DNA from: an uncultured Polaribacter sp.
Lineage (GTDB): Bacteria; Bacteroidota; Bacteroidia; Flavobacteriales; Flavobacteriaceae
Length of the DNA stretch: 64,000 nucleotides
Direction: 5' to 3'
NCBI RefSeq assembly: GCF_947503875.1
Contig: NZ_CANNFH010000004.1
Span: 124,001 to 188,000, forward strand
Shown here: positions 51,118-59,306 of the stretch, one piece after another
Numbering within the stretch: position 1 is the first letter of the stretch
How the letters are laid out: each line of letters begins with the position of its first letter
Translations under genes and position numbers: made by a program
The notes under the pieces: generated by a model
The model's input: only the letters and a program-made list of their open reading frames with translations
The model's database searches: none
What the model was told of the DNA's origin: nothing

Positions 51118-52164
51118 ATGTTAGCAGATAAAAATCCACAAAAAACGTCGTTGGCTGAACTTGGTGAGTTTGGTTTAATTAAACATATTACACAATATTT
51201 TAAGTTGAATAATGCTTCCTCTATAAAAGGGGTTGGCGATGATGCAGCTGTTTTAGATGCTTCCAAAAATCAAACTTTAGTAACTACAGATTTGTTAGTA
51301 GAAGGTGTGCATTTCGATTTAAGTTATATGCCTTTAAAGCATTTGGGTTACAAAGCTGTTATGGTAAATCTTTCTGATGTGTATGCCATGAATGGCGAAG
51401 CTGAACAAATTACGGTTTCTATTGCGGTTTCTAACCGTTTTCCTTTAGAAGCTATTGAAGAATTGTATGCTGGAATTCAGTTGGCTTGTGATACCTATAA
51501 AATTGATTTAATTGGTGGAGATACTACCTCTTCTACCAAAGGAATTTTAATTTCTGTAACTGCCATTGGTAAAGCTGCAAAAGAAGATATTGTTTACAGA
51601 AATACAGCAAAAGAAACCGATTTAATTGTGGTTTCTGGAGACTTAGGTGCTGCTTATTTAGGTTTGCAAGTTTTAGAACGTGAAAAGCAAGTTTTTAAAG
51701 TAGACCCAAACAATCAGCCAGATTTAGACAATTATACCTATTTAATTGAACGCCAATTAAAACCAGAAGCGCGTAAAGATGTTGCTGGTTTGTTAAAAGA
51801 ATTAAAGGTAAAACCAACGTCTATGATTGATATTTCTGACGGATTGTCTTCAGAATTATTTCATATTTGTACACAAAGTAAAGTGGGTTGTAAAATTTAT
51901 GAAGATAAATTGCCTTTAGACCCTCAAGTAATTTCTACTTGCGAAGAATTTGAACTAGATTCTACAATGGTTGCTTTAAGTGGTGGCGAAGATTACGAAT
52001 TGTTATTTACAGTGCCAATTGCAGATTTTGATGCCATTAAAAACAACCCAAATTTTTCTATTGTTGGACACATTACTGCCGAAAACCAAGGTTTGCAGTT
52101 AATTACAAGAGCTGGCCAAGAAATGGAATTGAAAGCCCAAGGTTGGAATGCGTTGAAGGAATAA
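51118..52164 (+). CDS. thiL: Thiamine-monophosphate kinase
   Basis: A 348-residue ThiL, which phosphorylates thiamine monophosphate to thiamine diphosphate in the cytoplasm. Characteristic segments: SLAELGEFGLIKHITQYF, IKGVGDDAAVLDASKNQTLV, VTTDLLVEGVHFDLSYMPLK, MVNLSDVYAMNGEAEQI and DLIGGDTTSSTKGILISV. The start is fixed by family N-termini (LADKNPQKTSLAELGEFGLI). No other thiamin genes are near and no TPP riboswitch can fit, since the -7 box is directly at the start codon. It is expressed as a single gene. Confidence 0.95.
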   Translation: MLADKNPQKTSLAELGEFGLIKHITQYFKLNNASSIKGVGDDAAVLDASKNQTLVTTDLLVEGVHFDLSYMPLKHLGYKAVMVNLSDVYAMNGEAEQITVSIAVSNRFPLEAIEELYAGIQLACDTYKIDLIGGDTTSSTKGILISVTAIGKAAKEDIVYRNTAKETDLIVVSGDLGAAYLGLQVLEREKQVFKVDPNNQPDLDNYTYLIERQLKPEARKDVAGLLKELKVKPTSMIDISDGLSSELFHICTQSKVGCKIYEDKLPLDPQVISTCEEFELDSTMVALSGGEDYELLFTVPIADFDAIKNNPNFSIVGHITAENQGLQLITRAGQEMELKAQGWNALKE

Positions 52165-52255
52165 TAAGTTAAATATATCTATAGTTTTTCCACTAACAAT
52201 CGAAATTTCGTAAATTGAATGTAAATTAGTAACTTTAAGAATTAATAAAGCGAAA

Positions 52256-52471
52256 ATGGAAACTATAAGAATTGATATCATAAATCCCAAGGCAATAAAG
52301 CTCATTAAAGATTTAGCTGACTTAAATTTAATTAAAATTAATAAAGAAAATCACAAAGCTGAATTTTCTAATCTTTTAAAAAAAATAAGATCAAAGTCTA
52401 ATACAGAAATTTCATTAGATGAGATAACAAAAGAAGTTGAAGAAGTGAGAAAATCACGTTATGAAAAATAG
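52256..52471 (+). CDS. Putative antitoxin of a PIN toxin-antitoxin pair
   Basis: A 71-residue protein starting METIRIDIINPKAIKLIKDL; the end reads ISLDEITKEVEEVRKSRYEK. The size, the N-terminal RIDIINPKA-type strand and the 11-bp overlap with a PIN-domain gene mark it as the antitoxin partner. Similar small proteins pair with PIN toxins in Bacteroidetes. The DNA-binding mode is not recognised with certainty. It would bind and inhibit the nuclease and probably repress the operon. Confidence 0.72.
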   Translation: METIRIDIINPKAIKLIKDLADLNLIKINKENHKAEFSNLLKKIRSKSNTEISLDEITKEVEEVRKSRYEK

Positions 52472-52868
52472 GAAAATAATCCTTGATACAAATCTTTGGA
52501 TTAGTTTTTTAATTTCTAAAAAATTTAGTGATATTGACGACTTAATTGAAAACAAGGGATTAATATTAATCTTTTCAAACGAACTACTTGAAGAGTTTAT
52601 AGATGTTGTAAACCGACCAAAATTTAAAAAATACTTTTCAAAGAAAGATGTTGAGAAAATTCTTAAGTATTTTGATCAGTTTGCAGAATTAGTGAAAGTC
52701 AAATCTAAAATGAATATTTGTAGAGACAAAAAAGATAACTTTCTGTTAGACTTAGCAATTGATTCAAAAGCAGATTACTTAATTACTGGCGATAAAGATT
52801 TATTAATTTTAGAAAAAATTAATAAAACAGAAATTTTAACGTTATCCGAATTTCTTAAACTAAATTAA
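52461..52868 (+). CDS. PIN-domain toxin ribonuclease
   Basis: A 135-residue PIN-domain protein of the 'putative toxin-antitoxin toxin component, PIN family' type. Acidic metal-binding residues are seen in IILDTNLWISFL (first Asp), ELLEEFIDVV (Glu), DKKDNFLLDLAIDSKADYLI (Asp pair) and TGDKDLLIL (last Asp). PIN toxins are Mg-dependent ribonucleases that cut RNA and stop growth. All expected acidic positions are present, so it could be active. It overlaps the antitoxin gene by 11 bp. The 112 bp after it hold nothing recognisable. Confidence 0.8.
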   Translation: MKNRKIILDTNLWISFLISKKFSDIDDLIENKGLILIFSNELLEEFIDVVNRPKFKKYFSKKDVEKILKYFDQFAELVKVKSKMNICRDKKDNFLLDLAIDSKADYLITGDKDLLILEKINKTEILTLSEFLKLN

Positions 52869-52980
52869 ATACAAAAAAGGTAATCAAACATTATAGATGT
52901 ATTATCTTTTAATTCCCTTACCCAATTTTAATTTAGTAAACATTTATCAACTTTATACTAAACCAAATAAGGTAAAACTA

Positions 52981-53892
52981 TCAAATGGCTCCATAAGCAT
53001 CATTAAAATCGTTAAACATACGTGTAACAATTTCTTTGGGATCACCTTCTGTTAGGCTTTCAAAAGAAACATAACCTTTGTAGTTATTTTCTTTTAAAAT
53101 GGGCGCTATTTTTTTCATATCTACTTGCTCTGGAACACCATTTGTATAAACCAATTCTTTTAGAAACCAATAATTTGCAAACGGTGCTAATTTTTTAATT
53201 TCTTCATAAGGGTTTCCTCTGCGAACACTACCCACATCTAAAATTAAACCAAACCACTCAGAATCTACTCGTTTTAAAATATCTAAAACCTCGTCTGCTT
53301 TGTACAAAAACTCATTATGATGTTGCATACCTATTAAAACACCTGTTTTTTCTGCGTATTTGGCACATTCTTTAAAATCTGCAACCATCCATTCTTTTAC
53401 CTGGTCTTTAGAAAAACCTTTGTGCTTACCAAAACCTGGAAAAACGCGCATAATAGAAGCTCCTAGTTTAGATGACACTGTTAACCACTCCTTTATTAAA
53501 GCAATATCTGCCGTTCTTTTTACTTTATTACCTGTTATAAAACTATTTCTAACACCTGTCCAAGTTATATTTAAACCCAATTCTAAAGCTCTTTTTTTAA
53601 GCTGAAAAAGAGTTTTATCTTCTGGTATATTTGGGTAAGTATCAAAATAATAACCTGTTAAATCTACTGCATCTAAACCTAAATCTGCAGCAAAATCCAT
53701 CATGTCATAAAAATTCATTTTACCACTTCTCAATTGATCATTAAAGGTATATGCATTTACACTAAACTTTACTTTAGCCGCTGTTTTTATCTTTTTGCTT
53801 TCTGATAAAGTATTTGAAAAAAGACCATTTGTACTCAAAATTAATGGTGCTGCTGCTAAGCCCTTTAAAATATTTCTTCTTTTTTTATCCAT
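52981..53892 (-). CDS. Sugar phosphate isomerase/epimerase-like TIM-barrel protein, exported
   Basis: A 303-residue xylose-isomerase-like TIM barrel protein. The start DKKRRNILKGLAAAPLILST is a twin-arginine-type signal, so export in folded form is likely. Barrel segments: DLGLDAVDLTGYYFDTYPN, GVLIGMQHHNEFLYKADEVL, WFGLILDVGSVRRGNPYEEI and YKGYVSFESLTEGDP, with His, Glu and Asp at usual metal positions. Related enzymes isomerise sugars, inosose or hydroxypyruvate; the substrate is unknown. Confidence 0.82.
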   Translation of the reverse strand: MDKKRRNILKGLAAAPLILSTNGLFSNTLSESKKIKTAAKVKFSVNAYTFNDQLRSGKMNFYDMMDFAADLGLDAVDLTGYYFDTYPNIPEDKTLFQLKKRALELGLNITWTGVRNSFITGNKVKRTADIALIKEWLTVSSKLGASIMRVFPGFGKHKGFSKDQVKEWMVADFKECAKYAEKTGVLIGMQHHNEFLYKADEVLDILKRVDSEWFGLILDVGSVRRGNPYEEIKKLAPFANYWFLKELVYTNGVPEQVDMKKIAPILKENNYKGYVSFESLTEGDPKEIVTRMFNDFNDAYGAI

Positions 53893-54002
53893 TACTTTAT
53901 CGGTTTAAATTGTTAAAAACAACTTCAATCTTTACAGTAGTTGTTCCACTAAAATAGTTGAAAATTGTAAAAAAGGCAAAAACAATATTTTAAAACATGT
54001 TA

Positions 54003-54797
54003 TTACTGCCGTTTATAAGACTTTAAAAAACCTTTTAATGTAAAAATTAACTCTTCTCTATTTTCTATATGACTCATATGCCCACCATTTAAAACCACAA
54101 ATTCAGAATTTGTTTCTTTAGCTTCTTCAATTAAACTTTCAGAATTTAAAACAGGGTCATTTTTACCAATAATAAATAACTTTTTAAAATTATTATTTGC
54201 TAAAACATCATTTCTATTTACACGAATTCGCATACCTTCGTTGGCAGCAATATAACCTTGAATAGGCGTTTGTAAAGCTTCGTTTAAAGCTAAATTTATT
54301 TCATTTTTGTAGTGCTCTCTACTTTTTTCACCAAATAAATTCACAAAAGACATTCTCACCAAATTACTGAAATTATCTTGTATCATTTTATTGGCACGAA
54401 AACGTATTTTTTTACGTTCTTCATCATCTGCATTAGATGTTGAATTTAATAAACACAACCCTTTTATTTGCTTAGTATTTTTTTGGGCAAGTGCCAAAGA
54501 AATATAGCCTCCTAAAGAATGTCCTACCAAAAAATATTTACGTAATTTTAAATGCTTTAAAACAAAAATTATAGCTTCTGCAAACAAAGCCATAGTATGT
54601 ACATAACCCAAACAATCTGTCTTTCCATGCCCTAAAACATCAACAGTAATAACTCTATTTCTTTTAACTAACGCTGGTACTATTTTATCCCACATTGTGG
54701 AATTCTCTAAAAAACCATGAATTAAAACAACTGCAGTTCCTTTACCTACATCAGAAAAAGAAATGTTTGCATTTTTAAAAGTGATCGATTTTTGCAT
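54003..54797 (-). CDS. Alpha/beta hydrolase
   Basis: About 264 residues from ATG 54797 (MQKSITFKNANISFSDV). Typical alpha/beta hydrolase blocks: VVLIHGFLENSTMWDKIVP (oxyanion loop), FLVGHSLGGYISLALA (nucleophile Ser in GHSLGG), KLFIIGKNDPVL (acid) and NGGHMSHIENREEL (His). Cytoplasmic. The substrate is unknown; the fold includes esterases, lipases and C-C hydrolases. An upstream start (54821) overlaps the divergent brnQ region and the -7 box (54802-54809), so it is not used. Confidence 0.87.
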   Translation of the reverse strand: MQKSITFKNANISFSDVGKGTAVVLIHGFLENSTMWDKIVPALVKRNRVITVDVLGHGKTDCLGYVHTMALFAEAIIFVLKHLKLRKYFLVGHSLGGYISLALAQKNTKQIKGLCLLNSTSNADDEERKKIRFRANKMIQDNFSNLVRMSFVNLFGEKSREHYKNEINLALNEALQTPIQGYIAANEGMRIRVNRNDVLANNNFKKLFIIGKNDPVLNSESLIEEAKETNSEFVVLNGGHMSHIENREELIFTLKGFLKSYKRQ

Positions 54798-54801
54798 CAA
54801 A

Positions 54802-54809
54802 CAAAAATA
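54802..54809 (-). promoter_or_regulatory. -7 box abutting the alpha/beta hydrolase gene
   Basis: The reverse-strand TATTTTTG fits TAnnTTTG and ends exactly 4 nt before ATG 54797, the same spacing as for the genes at 12770 and 51118 (leaderless). Confidence 0.5.
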
Positions 54810-54841
54810 TGTATATTTCAAGAATAATAATTCATCTAATC

Positions 54842-56131
54842 ATGAACAAAACAAAAGAAATTTGGATTGCTGGTTTTGCCTTATTCTCGCTGTTTTTTGG
54901 TGCTGGTAATTTAATTTTACCACCAAGTTTAGGTGCAAAATCTGGTGCAGATTGGTTTATTGTGGTTTTGGGTTTTATAATTACAGGAATAGCCATACCA
55001 ATTTTAGCCATTTTTGCACATGCCAAATTACAAGGTACTTTGTACGATTTTGGTAAAAAAGTATCGCCCATTTTTAGCACTGTTTTTTGTTTTCTAATTT
55101 ACGTGATTGCCTTTGCCATACCATCTCCAAGAACTGCAGCAGTAACACATGAAATGGCAATACAGCCTTTTTTTAATTCGTCACCATTAATAACAAGTAT
55201 TGTCTATTTTGTTTTGGTATTTCTTTTTGCCATTAATAGAACAAAAATTATAAGTTTAATTGGGCAGTTTTTAACACCCATAATTGTAATTATTCTATTA
55301 GTAATTATAAGCATTTCCTTTTTTGTAGCACCAGGCACATTGCAAGCGTCTACTTTTAAAAATCCGTTTGTAGATGGTATTTTAGAAGGCTACCAAACCT
55401 TTGATGCTATTGCAGGTGTTGTAGTGGGTGCAGTAATTATTATTTCTTTAAATTATAGCAATCACACCACTTTTTTCGAAAAAAGAAAACTCATTAGAAA
55501 AGCCGGTTTTATTGCAGGTACAGGTTTATTTTTAATTTATGGTGGCTTAATTTTAAGCGGTGCTTTATTTTCATCAACGTTTGCAGAAAGTATATCTAGA
55601 ACCGCAATTTTATCTAGTTTAAGCACACAAACCTTAGGCAGTTTTGGTACTACTTTTTTAAGTATTTTAGTAGCTTTGGCTTGTTTTACAACTGCTGTGG
55701 GTATTGTAACAGGTACAGCAGATTATATAAAAGGCATTTGCCATAACTCTAAAACTGCATTTGTTAGCACTGCTGCTTTTGCCTCTATTGTAGGTGTTAT
55801 TGTGGGCAGCTATCAAGTAGATTTTATTATAACGTTAGCAGTACCTGCATTAATGTTTTTATATCCAATTACTATTGTATTAATTTTACTAAACGTTTTG
55901 CCAGAAAAATTTACGTCTACATTAGTTTTTAGAAGTGTAGTTTTGGCTACTTTTATTTTTAGCATTCCAGATTTTTTAGGTTTTATTCCTGGTTTTAAAA
56001 TAATTGCGCAAGATTTACAAAACTTAATTCCTTTAGGAAAATTTAGTTTAGGTTGGATTTTACCTGCTTTAGTTACTTTTTTAATTGCCAACCTTCCTTT
56101 TTTTGGCAAAAAAACAGCTAAGCGTATTTAA
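54842..56131 (+). CDS. brnQ: Branched-chain amino acid transporter BrnQ
   Basis: A 429-residue transporter with about 12 membrane helices. The start is set at ATG 54842 (NKTKEIWIAGFALFSLFFGA), since LFFGAGNLILPP at residues 15-26 is the well-known family opening. Other family segments: AIPSPRTAAVTHEMAIQPFF and LACFTTAVGIVTGTADYIKG. It imports leucine, isoleucine and valine with a cation across the inner membrane. Divergent from the alpha/beta hydrolase; the regulatory gap is only 44 bp. An earlier ATG (54809) would add 11 residues and overlaps the reverse-strand -7 box. Confidence 0.93.
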   Translation: MNKTKEIWIAGFALFSLFFGAGNLILPPSLGAKSGADWFIVVLGFIITGIAIPILAIFAHAKLQGTLYDFGKKVSPIFSTVFCFLIYVIAFAIPSPRTAAVTHEMAIQPFFNSSPLITSIVYFVLVFLFAINRTKIISLIGQFLTPIIVIILLVIISISFFVAPGTLQASTFKNPFVDGILEGYQTFDAIAGVVVGAVIIISLNYSNHTTFFEKRKLIRKAGFIAGTGLFLIYGGLILSGALFSSTFAESISRTAILSSLSTQTLGSFGTTFLSILVALACFTTAVGIVTGTADYIKGICHNSKTAFVSTAAFASIVGVIVGSYQVDFIITLAVPALMFLYPITIVLILLNVLPEKFTSTLVFRSVVLATFIFSIPDFLGFIPGFKIIAQDLQNLIPLGKFSLGWILPALVTFLIANLPFFGKKTAKRI

Positions 56132-56203
56132 AAATTGTAAATAATTATACTGAGATTTCTAAGATTCTTGTAAAAAAAAAACGCTTTATACGACAGAGTA
56201 TTT

Positions 56204-57355
56204 ATGAAAGTCGATATCTTAAAACTAGTAGTATTTGTTTCAATTTTTATCAGTTGTAACAACGAAGACGATTTTTTCAATCCAAATGCAGAAAGAATAC
56301 CACCAGTTTTTAATGTTCCCACTAATTTTGCAGATCCAAATTTAAATCAACAAGCTAAAGATTTATATAAACGTTTAATTAATAGCACTCAAAAAGGCAT
56401 CGCCTTTGGCCAACAGCAACCTTTTGGTACAGGAAATAATTTTCCAGTAACCAATCAATTAGAAAACGACTTTTTTGAAGTAGTTGGAGATTACCCAGCA
56501 ATAGCCGGTTTTGATTTAGAACTCATAGGTTTGCAACCAGATACAGACTCTAATGTTGCTTTTCTTTTAGACGAATTTATAAATCAATTTACAGCAGCTA
56601 TAAAAAAAGCGCATGAAAACGGCAGTATAATTACCATAAGCTGGCATCATGTAAACCCAAGAGGTTTTGGTACGCCAAATGATGGCAGTTTTAATAATGT
56701 GGTAAAAGGGTTTTTAGAAGGAGGCGAATTTAGAGAACTATATATTAGACGTCTTGCAAGAGCTGCAAGGTTACTAAATAATTTGGTAGATGCTAATGGA
56801 AACTCTATTCCTGTTTTATTTAGACCTTGGCATGAAATGAATGGCGATTTCTTTTTTTGGGGAGAAGGCTTTAGAACTACTCAAGAATATATTCAGCTTT
56901 GGCAAGATACCATTCAAATTTTATCAGAAGATTTTAACGTGCACAATTTGTTATATGTTTACGCGCCTAATTTTGTTGGAAGTCGTGCAGAATACTTAAA
57001 AAATTATCCTGGAGACCAATTTGTAGATATTTTAGGTATAGATGTTTACGATTTTAGAAACAGAAGATTCTTAACAACTGCAATTAGAAATTTAGAAATT
57101 GTAGAAAATATAAGTATCGAAAAAAATAAACTTTTTGCATTAACAGAAACTGGCTTAACAAACGTAGTGCAGCACAATTGGTTTACAGAAAGCTTGTACA
57201 AAGCCATTAGAGCCAGCAGCATTTCTTATGTAATGATTTGGCGAAATGATATGACTACCTTTTTTCATGCACCCTTTTTAGGCCATCCAGCAGCACAAAA
57301 TTTTACAGAGTTTTTAGATAAAGAAGAAATACTTTTAAGTAGCGATATTCCATAA
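56204..57355 (+). CDS. Glycoside hydrolase family 26 lipoprotein (mannanase-type)
   Basis: A 383-residue lipoprotein (signal ending FVSIFISCNNE) of GH26. The acid/base Glu is in FRPWHEMNGDFFFWG (Glu211) and the nucleophile Glu in FALTETGLTNV (Glu315), the expected pair. The IAFGQQQPFGTGN and SWHHVNPRGF segments are also typical. GH26 enzymes are mostly endo-beta-1,4-mannanases, some xylanases or lichenases; mannan is the likely substrate. Here there is no susC/susD pair or other CAZyme next to it, so it is not in a recognisable utilisation locus. Confidence 0.88.
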   Translation: MKVDILKLVVFVSIFISCNNEDDFFNPNAERIPPVFNVPTNFADPNLNQQAKDLYKRLINSTQKGIAFGQQQPFGTGNNFPVTNQLENDFFEVVGDYPAIAGFDLELIGLQPDTDSNVAFLLDEFINQFTAAIKKAHENGSIITISWHHVNPRGFGTPNDGSFNNVVKGFLEGGEFRELYIRRLARAARLLNNLVDANGNSIPVLFRPWHEMNGDFFFWGEGFRTTQEYIQLWQDTIQILSEDFNVHNLLYVYAPNFVGSRAEYLKNYPGDQFVDILGIDVYDFRNRRFLTTAIRNLEIVENISIEKNKLFALTETGLTNVVQHNWFTESLYKAIRASSISYVMIWRNDMTTFFHAPFLGHPAAQNFTEFLDKEEILLSSDIP

Positions 57356-57421
57356 AGTTAACCCATAATACTCTTTTTAGCAAAAATTACTGTAATTTTA
57401 CTAACCATGAAAACCAAATAA

Positions 57422-58261
57422 ATGGCAGTTCAAGAAATCATAAAACACACCTATAAAGACCTTTTTACTTTAAGTACCGTAGAATTTGAAAAAGCATGTA
57501 CAATAGATCATTCTGTGCAAAAAAATGCCTATTCTATTTATTGGATTCAAGAAGGAAAAGGAACCTATAATATCGATTTCGAAAAATATGAATTTACAGA
57601 CAATGTACTGTTTTTCTTAACACCAGGCCAAGTATTTACAGTAGATTCAGAACAAATAAAAACAGCCTACAAATTCAGCTTTGTAAGAGATTTTTACTGC
57701 ATACAAACGCACGATAAAGAAGTGGCTTGTAACGGCATTTTGTTCAACAACATCTATGAAACGCCGTTTGTAAAACCTTGCAAAAAAGACACACAAAAAC
57801 TACAATTTATTTTAGAAAGTTTAATAGAGGAATTTCAACAAAACGAAACCGCGCAATATGACATGTTGCAAGCTTACCTAAAACAATTTATGATTTGTGC
57901 AGTACGCGTACAAAAAGAAAACCACGTTATAAAAGAAGATACAGAAACCCGTTTATTTAAAGACTTTAGCTTATTGGTAGAGCAAAATTTTAGAACCCTA
58001 CATGCTGTTACAGATTACGCAAACAGGTTGGGCGTTTCACCAAAATCAATCACCAAACACTTTCAAAAATTAGGCGCTACAACACCGTCTCAATTTATAA
58101 AAAACAGAATTTTATTAGAATCAAAACGCCTGTTAATCTACACAGAAAAAAACGTAAAAGAAATTGCTTTCGAGTTAGGTTTTAATGACCCTGCATACTT
58201 TACACGTTTTTTTACAAAAGCTATAGAAAAATCGCCACTACAGTTTAAAAAAGACTATTAA
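57422..58261 (+). CDS. AraC family transcriptional regulator
   Basis: A 279-residue cytoplasmic regulator: an N-terminal cupin-like sensor domain (about 10-130, with SIYWIQEGKGTYNIDFEKY) and a C-terminal AraC/XylS DNA-binding domain (about 180-278; VTDYANRLGVSPKSITKHFQ then KEIAFELGFNDPAYFTRFF). It is followed, after a 414-bp gap, by the thioredoxin / CPNC / AhpD-like / cupredoxin-like genes on the same strand. Regulators of this kind often sit beside such genes in Bacteroidetes, so it may control them. This is inference: no binding site is proven. Confidence 0.87.
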   Translation: MAVQEIIKHTYKDLFTLSTVEFEKACTIDHSVQKNAYSIYWIQEGKGTYNIDFEKYEFTDNVLFFLTPGQVFTVDSEQIKTAYKFSFVRDFYCIQTHDKEVACNGILFNNIYETPFVKPCKKDTQKLQFILESLIEEFQQNETAQYDMLQAYLKQFMICAVRVQKENHVIKEDTETRLFKDFSLLVEQNFRTLHAVTDYANRLGVSPKSITKHFQKLGATTPSQFIKNRILLESKRLLIYTEKNVKEIAFELGFNDPAYFTRFFTKAIEKSPLQFKKDY

Positions 58262-58411
58262 AACTAAAAAATTTTCAGTGCGCAAGTCACTTCAAGCGCA
58301 GTTAAAAAATCTTACAACTACCATAAATACTATATTCTAACAAGAATTACAGTTTTATAAAAGCAACCAGCTTATAGCTTAAAATTCAAATTTTTAGATA
58401 TATTTCATTTT

Positions 58412-58530
58412 GGGCGTGCCCACACAAAAAAGTGTGGTCAGGCTTTCCATTATATCTTTTTTATTGGTCAATTTTTCGCTATCACTACAAACAGACCAAT
58501 AAAAAAGGATGCCATTTCAATCCTTCACGC
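58412..58530 (+). repeat. Structured Bacteroidetes repeat (GGGCGTGCCC...TCACGC)
   Basis: This 119-bp element begins GGGCGTGCCC and ends CAATCCTTCACGC, with fixed internal phrases (GGCTTTCC, TATATCTTTT, AAAGGATGCC). It holds a 6-bp hairpin CCACAC/GTGTGG (58420-58437) and a perfect 13-bp stem TTTTTTATTGGTC / GACCAATAAAAAA (58457-58469 / 58494-58506). Copies with the same fixed ends and a variable middle stem are familiar from many Bacteroidetes genomes as a repeat of unknown function. It fills much of the 414-bp gap between the AraC gene and the thioredoxin leader. The first 150 bp of that gap (58262-58411) show nothing recognisable. Confidence 0.75.
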
Positions 58531-58555
58531 AAGCATTTTTGCCAACTTTTTTCCT

Positions 58556-58696
58556 TGTCCAAACAGTAGGAACTTTTGTCCAATTTTTAAGGTTAAAATC
58601 GGTTGCATCTTTGCAGTGGCAAACAACCAAACTTGATTTAGCATTAAATAATAACAACAATAAAAAATAGAAAACATGAAAACAATAACAGAAACA
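58556..58696 (+). repeat. Leader duplication, copy 1 (thioredoxin)
   Basis: 141 bp, identical to 59000-59140 except for one base (A/G in AAATAATAAC against AAATAGTAAC). It includes two TGTCC motifs 21 bp apart (58556 and 58577), a near-consensus -7 box CATCTTTG (58606-58613), the 5' leader and the first seven codons of the thioredoxin gene. Confidence 0.9.
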
Positions 58697-58987
58697 AACG
58701 TAAAAAACATCATTCAAAATAACCCAAACGTATTATTAGATTTTTATGCAGATTGGTGTGGCCCTTGCCAAACATTATTACCAACTATAAACAAATTAGC
58801 AGACGAGTTAAAAGAAGATGTAGTTATTAAAAAAGTAAACGTAGACAATTACCAAGAATTGGCTGCAGAATTTGGCATTAGAAACATACCAACATTAATT
58901 TTCTTTAAAGATGGTAAAGCAGTAGACAAACATACAGGCTTAATTACAGAAAGAAATTTAAGACAAAAAATAGACCGTTTAAAGTAA
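58676..58987 (+). CDS. Thioredoxin
   Basis: A 103-residue classical thioredoxin without signal peptide: active site WCGPC at residues 27-31 in LLDFYADWCGPCQTLLP, cis-proline segment GIRNIPTLIFFKDGKAVDKH. It reduces disulfides in the cytoplasm. Its 120-bp leader and first seven codons are duplicated in front of the mini-gene at 59120. It belongs to a same-strand redox group with the CPNC mini-protein, an AhpD-like protein and a cupredoxin-like protein. Probably not the cell's main thioredoxin, given this context (inference). Confidence 0.9.
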   Translation: MKTITETNVKNIIQNNPNVLLDFYADWCGPCQTLLPTINKLADELKEDVVIKKVNVDNYQELAAEFGIRNIPTLIFFKDGKAVDKHTGLITERNLRQKIDRLK

Positions 58988-58999
58988 CCTTTTTTACGC

Positions 59000-59140
59000 T
59001 GTCCAAACAGTAGGAACTTTTGTCCAATTTTTAAGGTTAAAATCGGTTGCATCTTTGCAGTGGCAAACAACCAAACTTGATTTAGCATTAAATAGTAACA
59101 ACAATAAAAAATAGAAAACATGAAAACAATAACAGAAACA
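59000..59140 (+). repeat. Leader duplication, copy 2 (mini-gene)
   Basis: The second copy of the 141-bp leader (one mismatch to 58556-58696). It brings the same promoter region, leader and seven start codons (MKTITET) to the CPNC mini-gene, so both should be regulated alike. Confidence 0.9.
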
Positions 59141-59215
59141 CATTGCCCAAATTGTTGGGGTTACCAAACTTACGATGAGCAAAATAGCAATAACCAAGTT
59201 TGCACCACAAAATAA
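59120..59215 (+). CDS. CPNC-motif mini-protein
   Basis: A 31-residue frame: MKTITET from the duplicated thioredoxin leader, joined to HCPNCWGYQTYDEQNSNNQ and ending VCTTK. C-P-N-C-W-G-Y-Q is the opening of a family of short Bacteroidetes proteins, normally about 50-60 residues, found near AhpD-like and thioredoxin genes. Here the body looks shortened. It lies between the thioredoxin and AhpD-like genes. The C-x-x-C pair could bind zinc or be redox-active. Whether it is translated is not known. Confidence 0.55.
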   Translation: MKTITETHCPNCWGYQTYDEQNSNNQVCTTK

Positions 59216-59306
59216 AAAAATACGCTAAAATAAATTTAGCAAACCAAATTAAAAAAAGTAAATAATAACAAAAACAGACTGAACTAAATTCAGCACAATA
59301 AAAATT

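Noticed and set aside
58517..59197. Reverse-strand Cys/Phe-rich frames over the thioredoxin leaders
   Set aside because: They appear twice because the leader is duplicated, run against the promoter direction and match no protein pattern; they are shadows.
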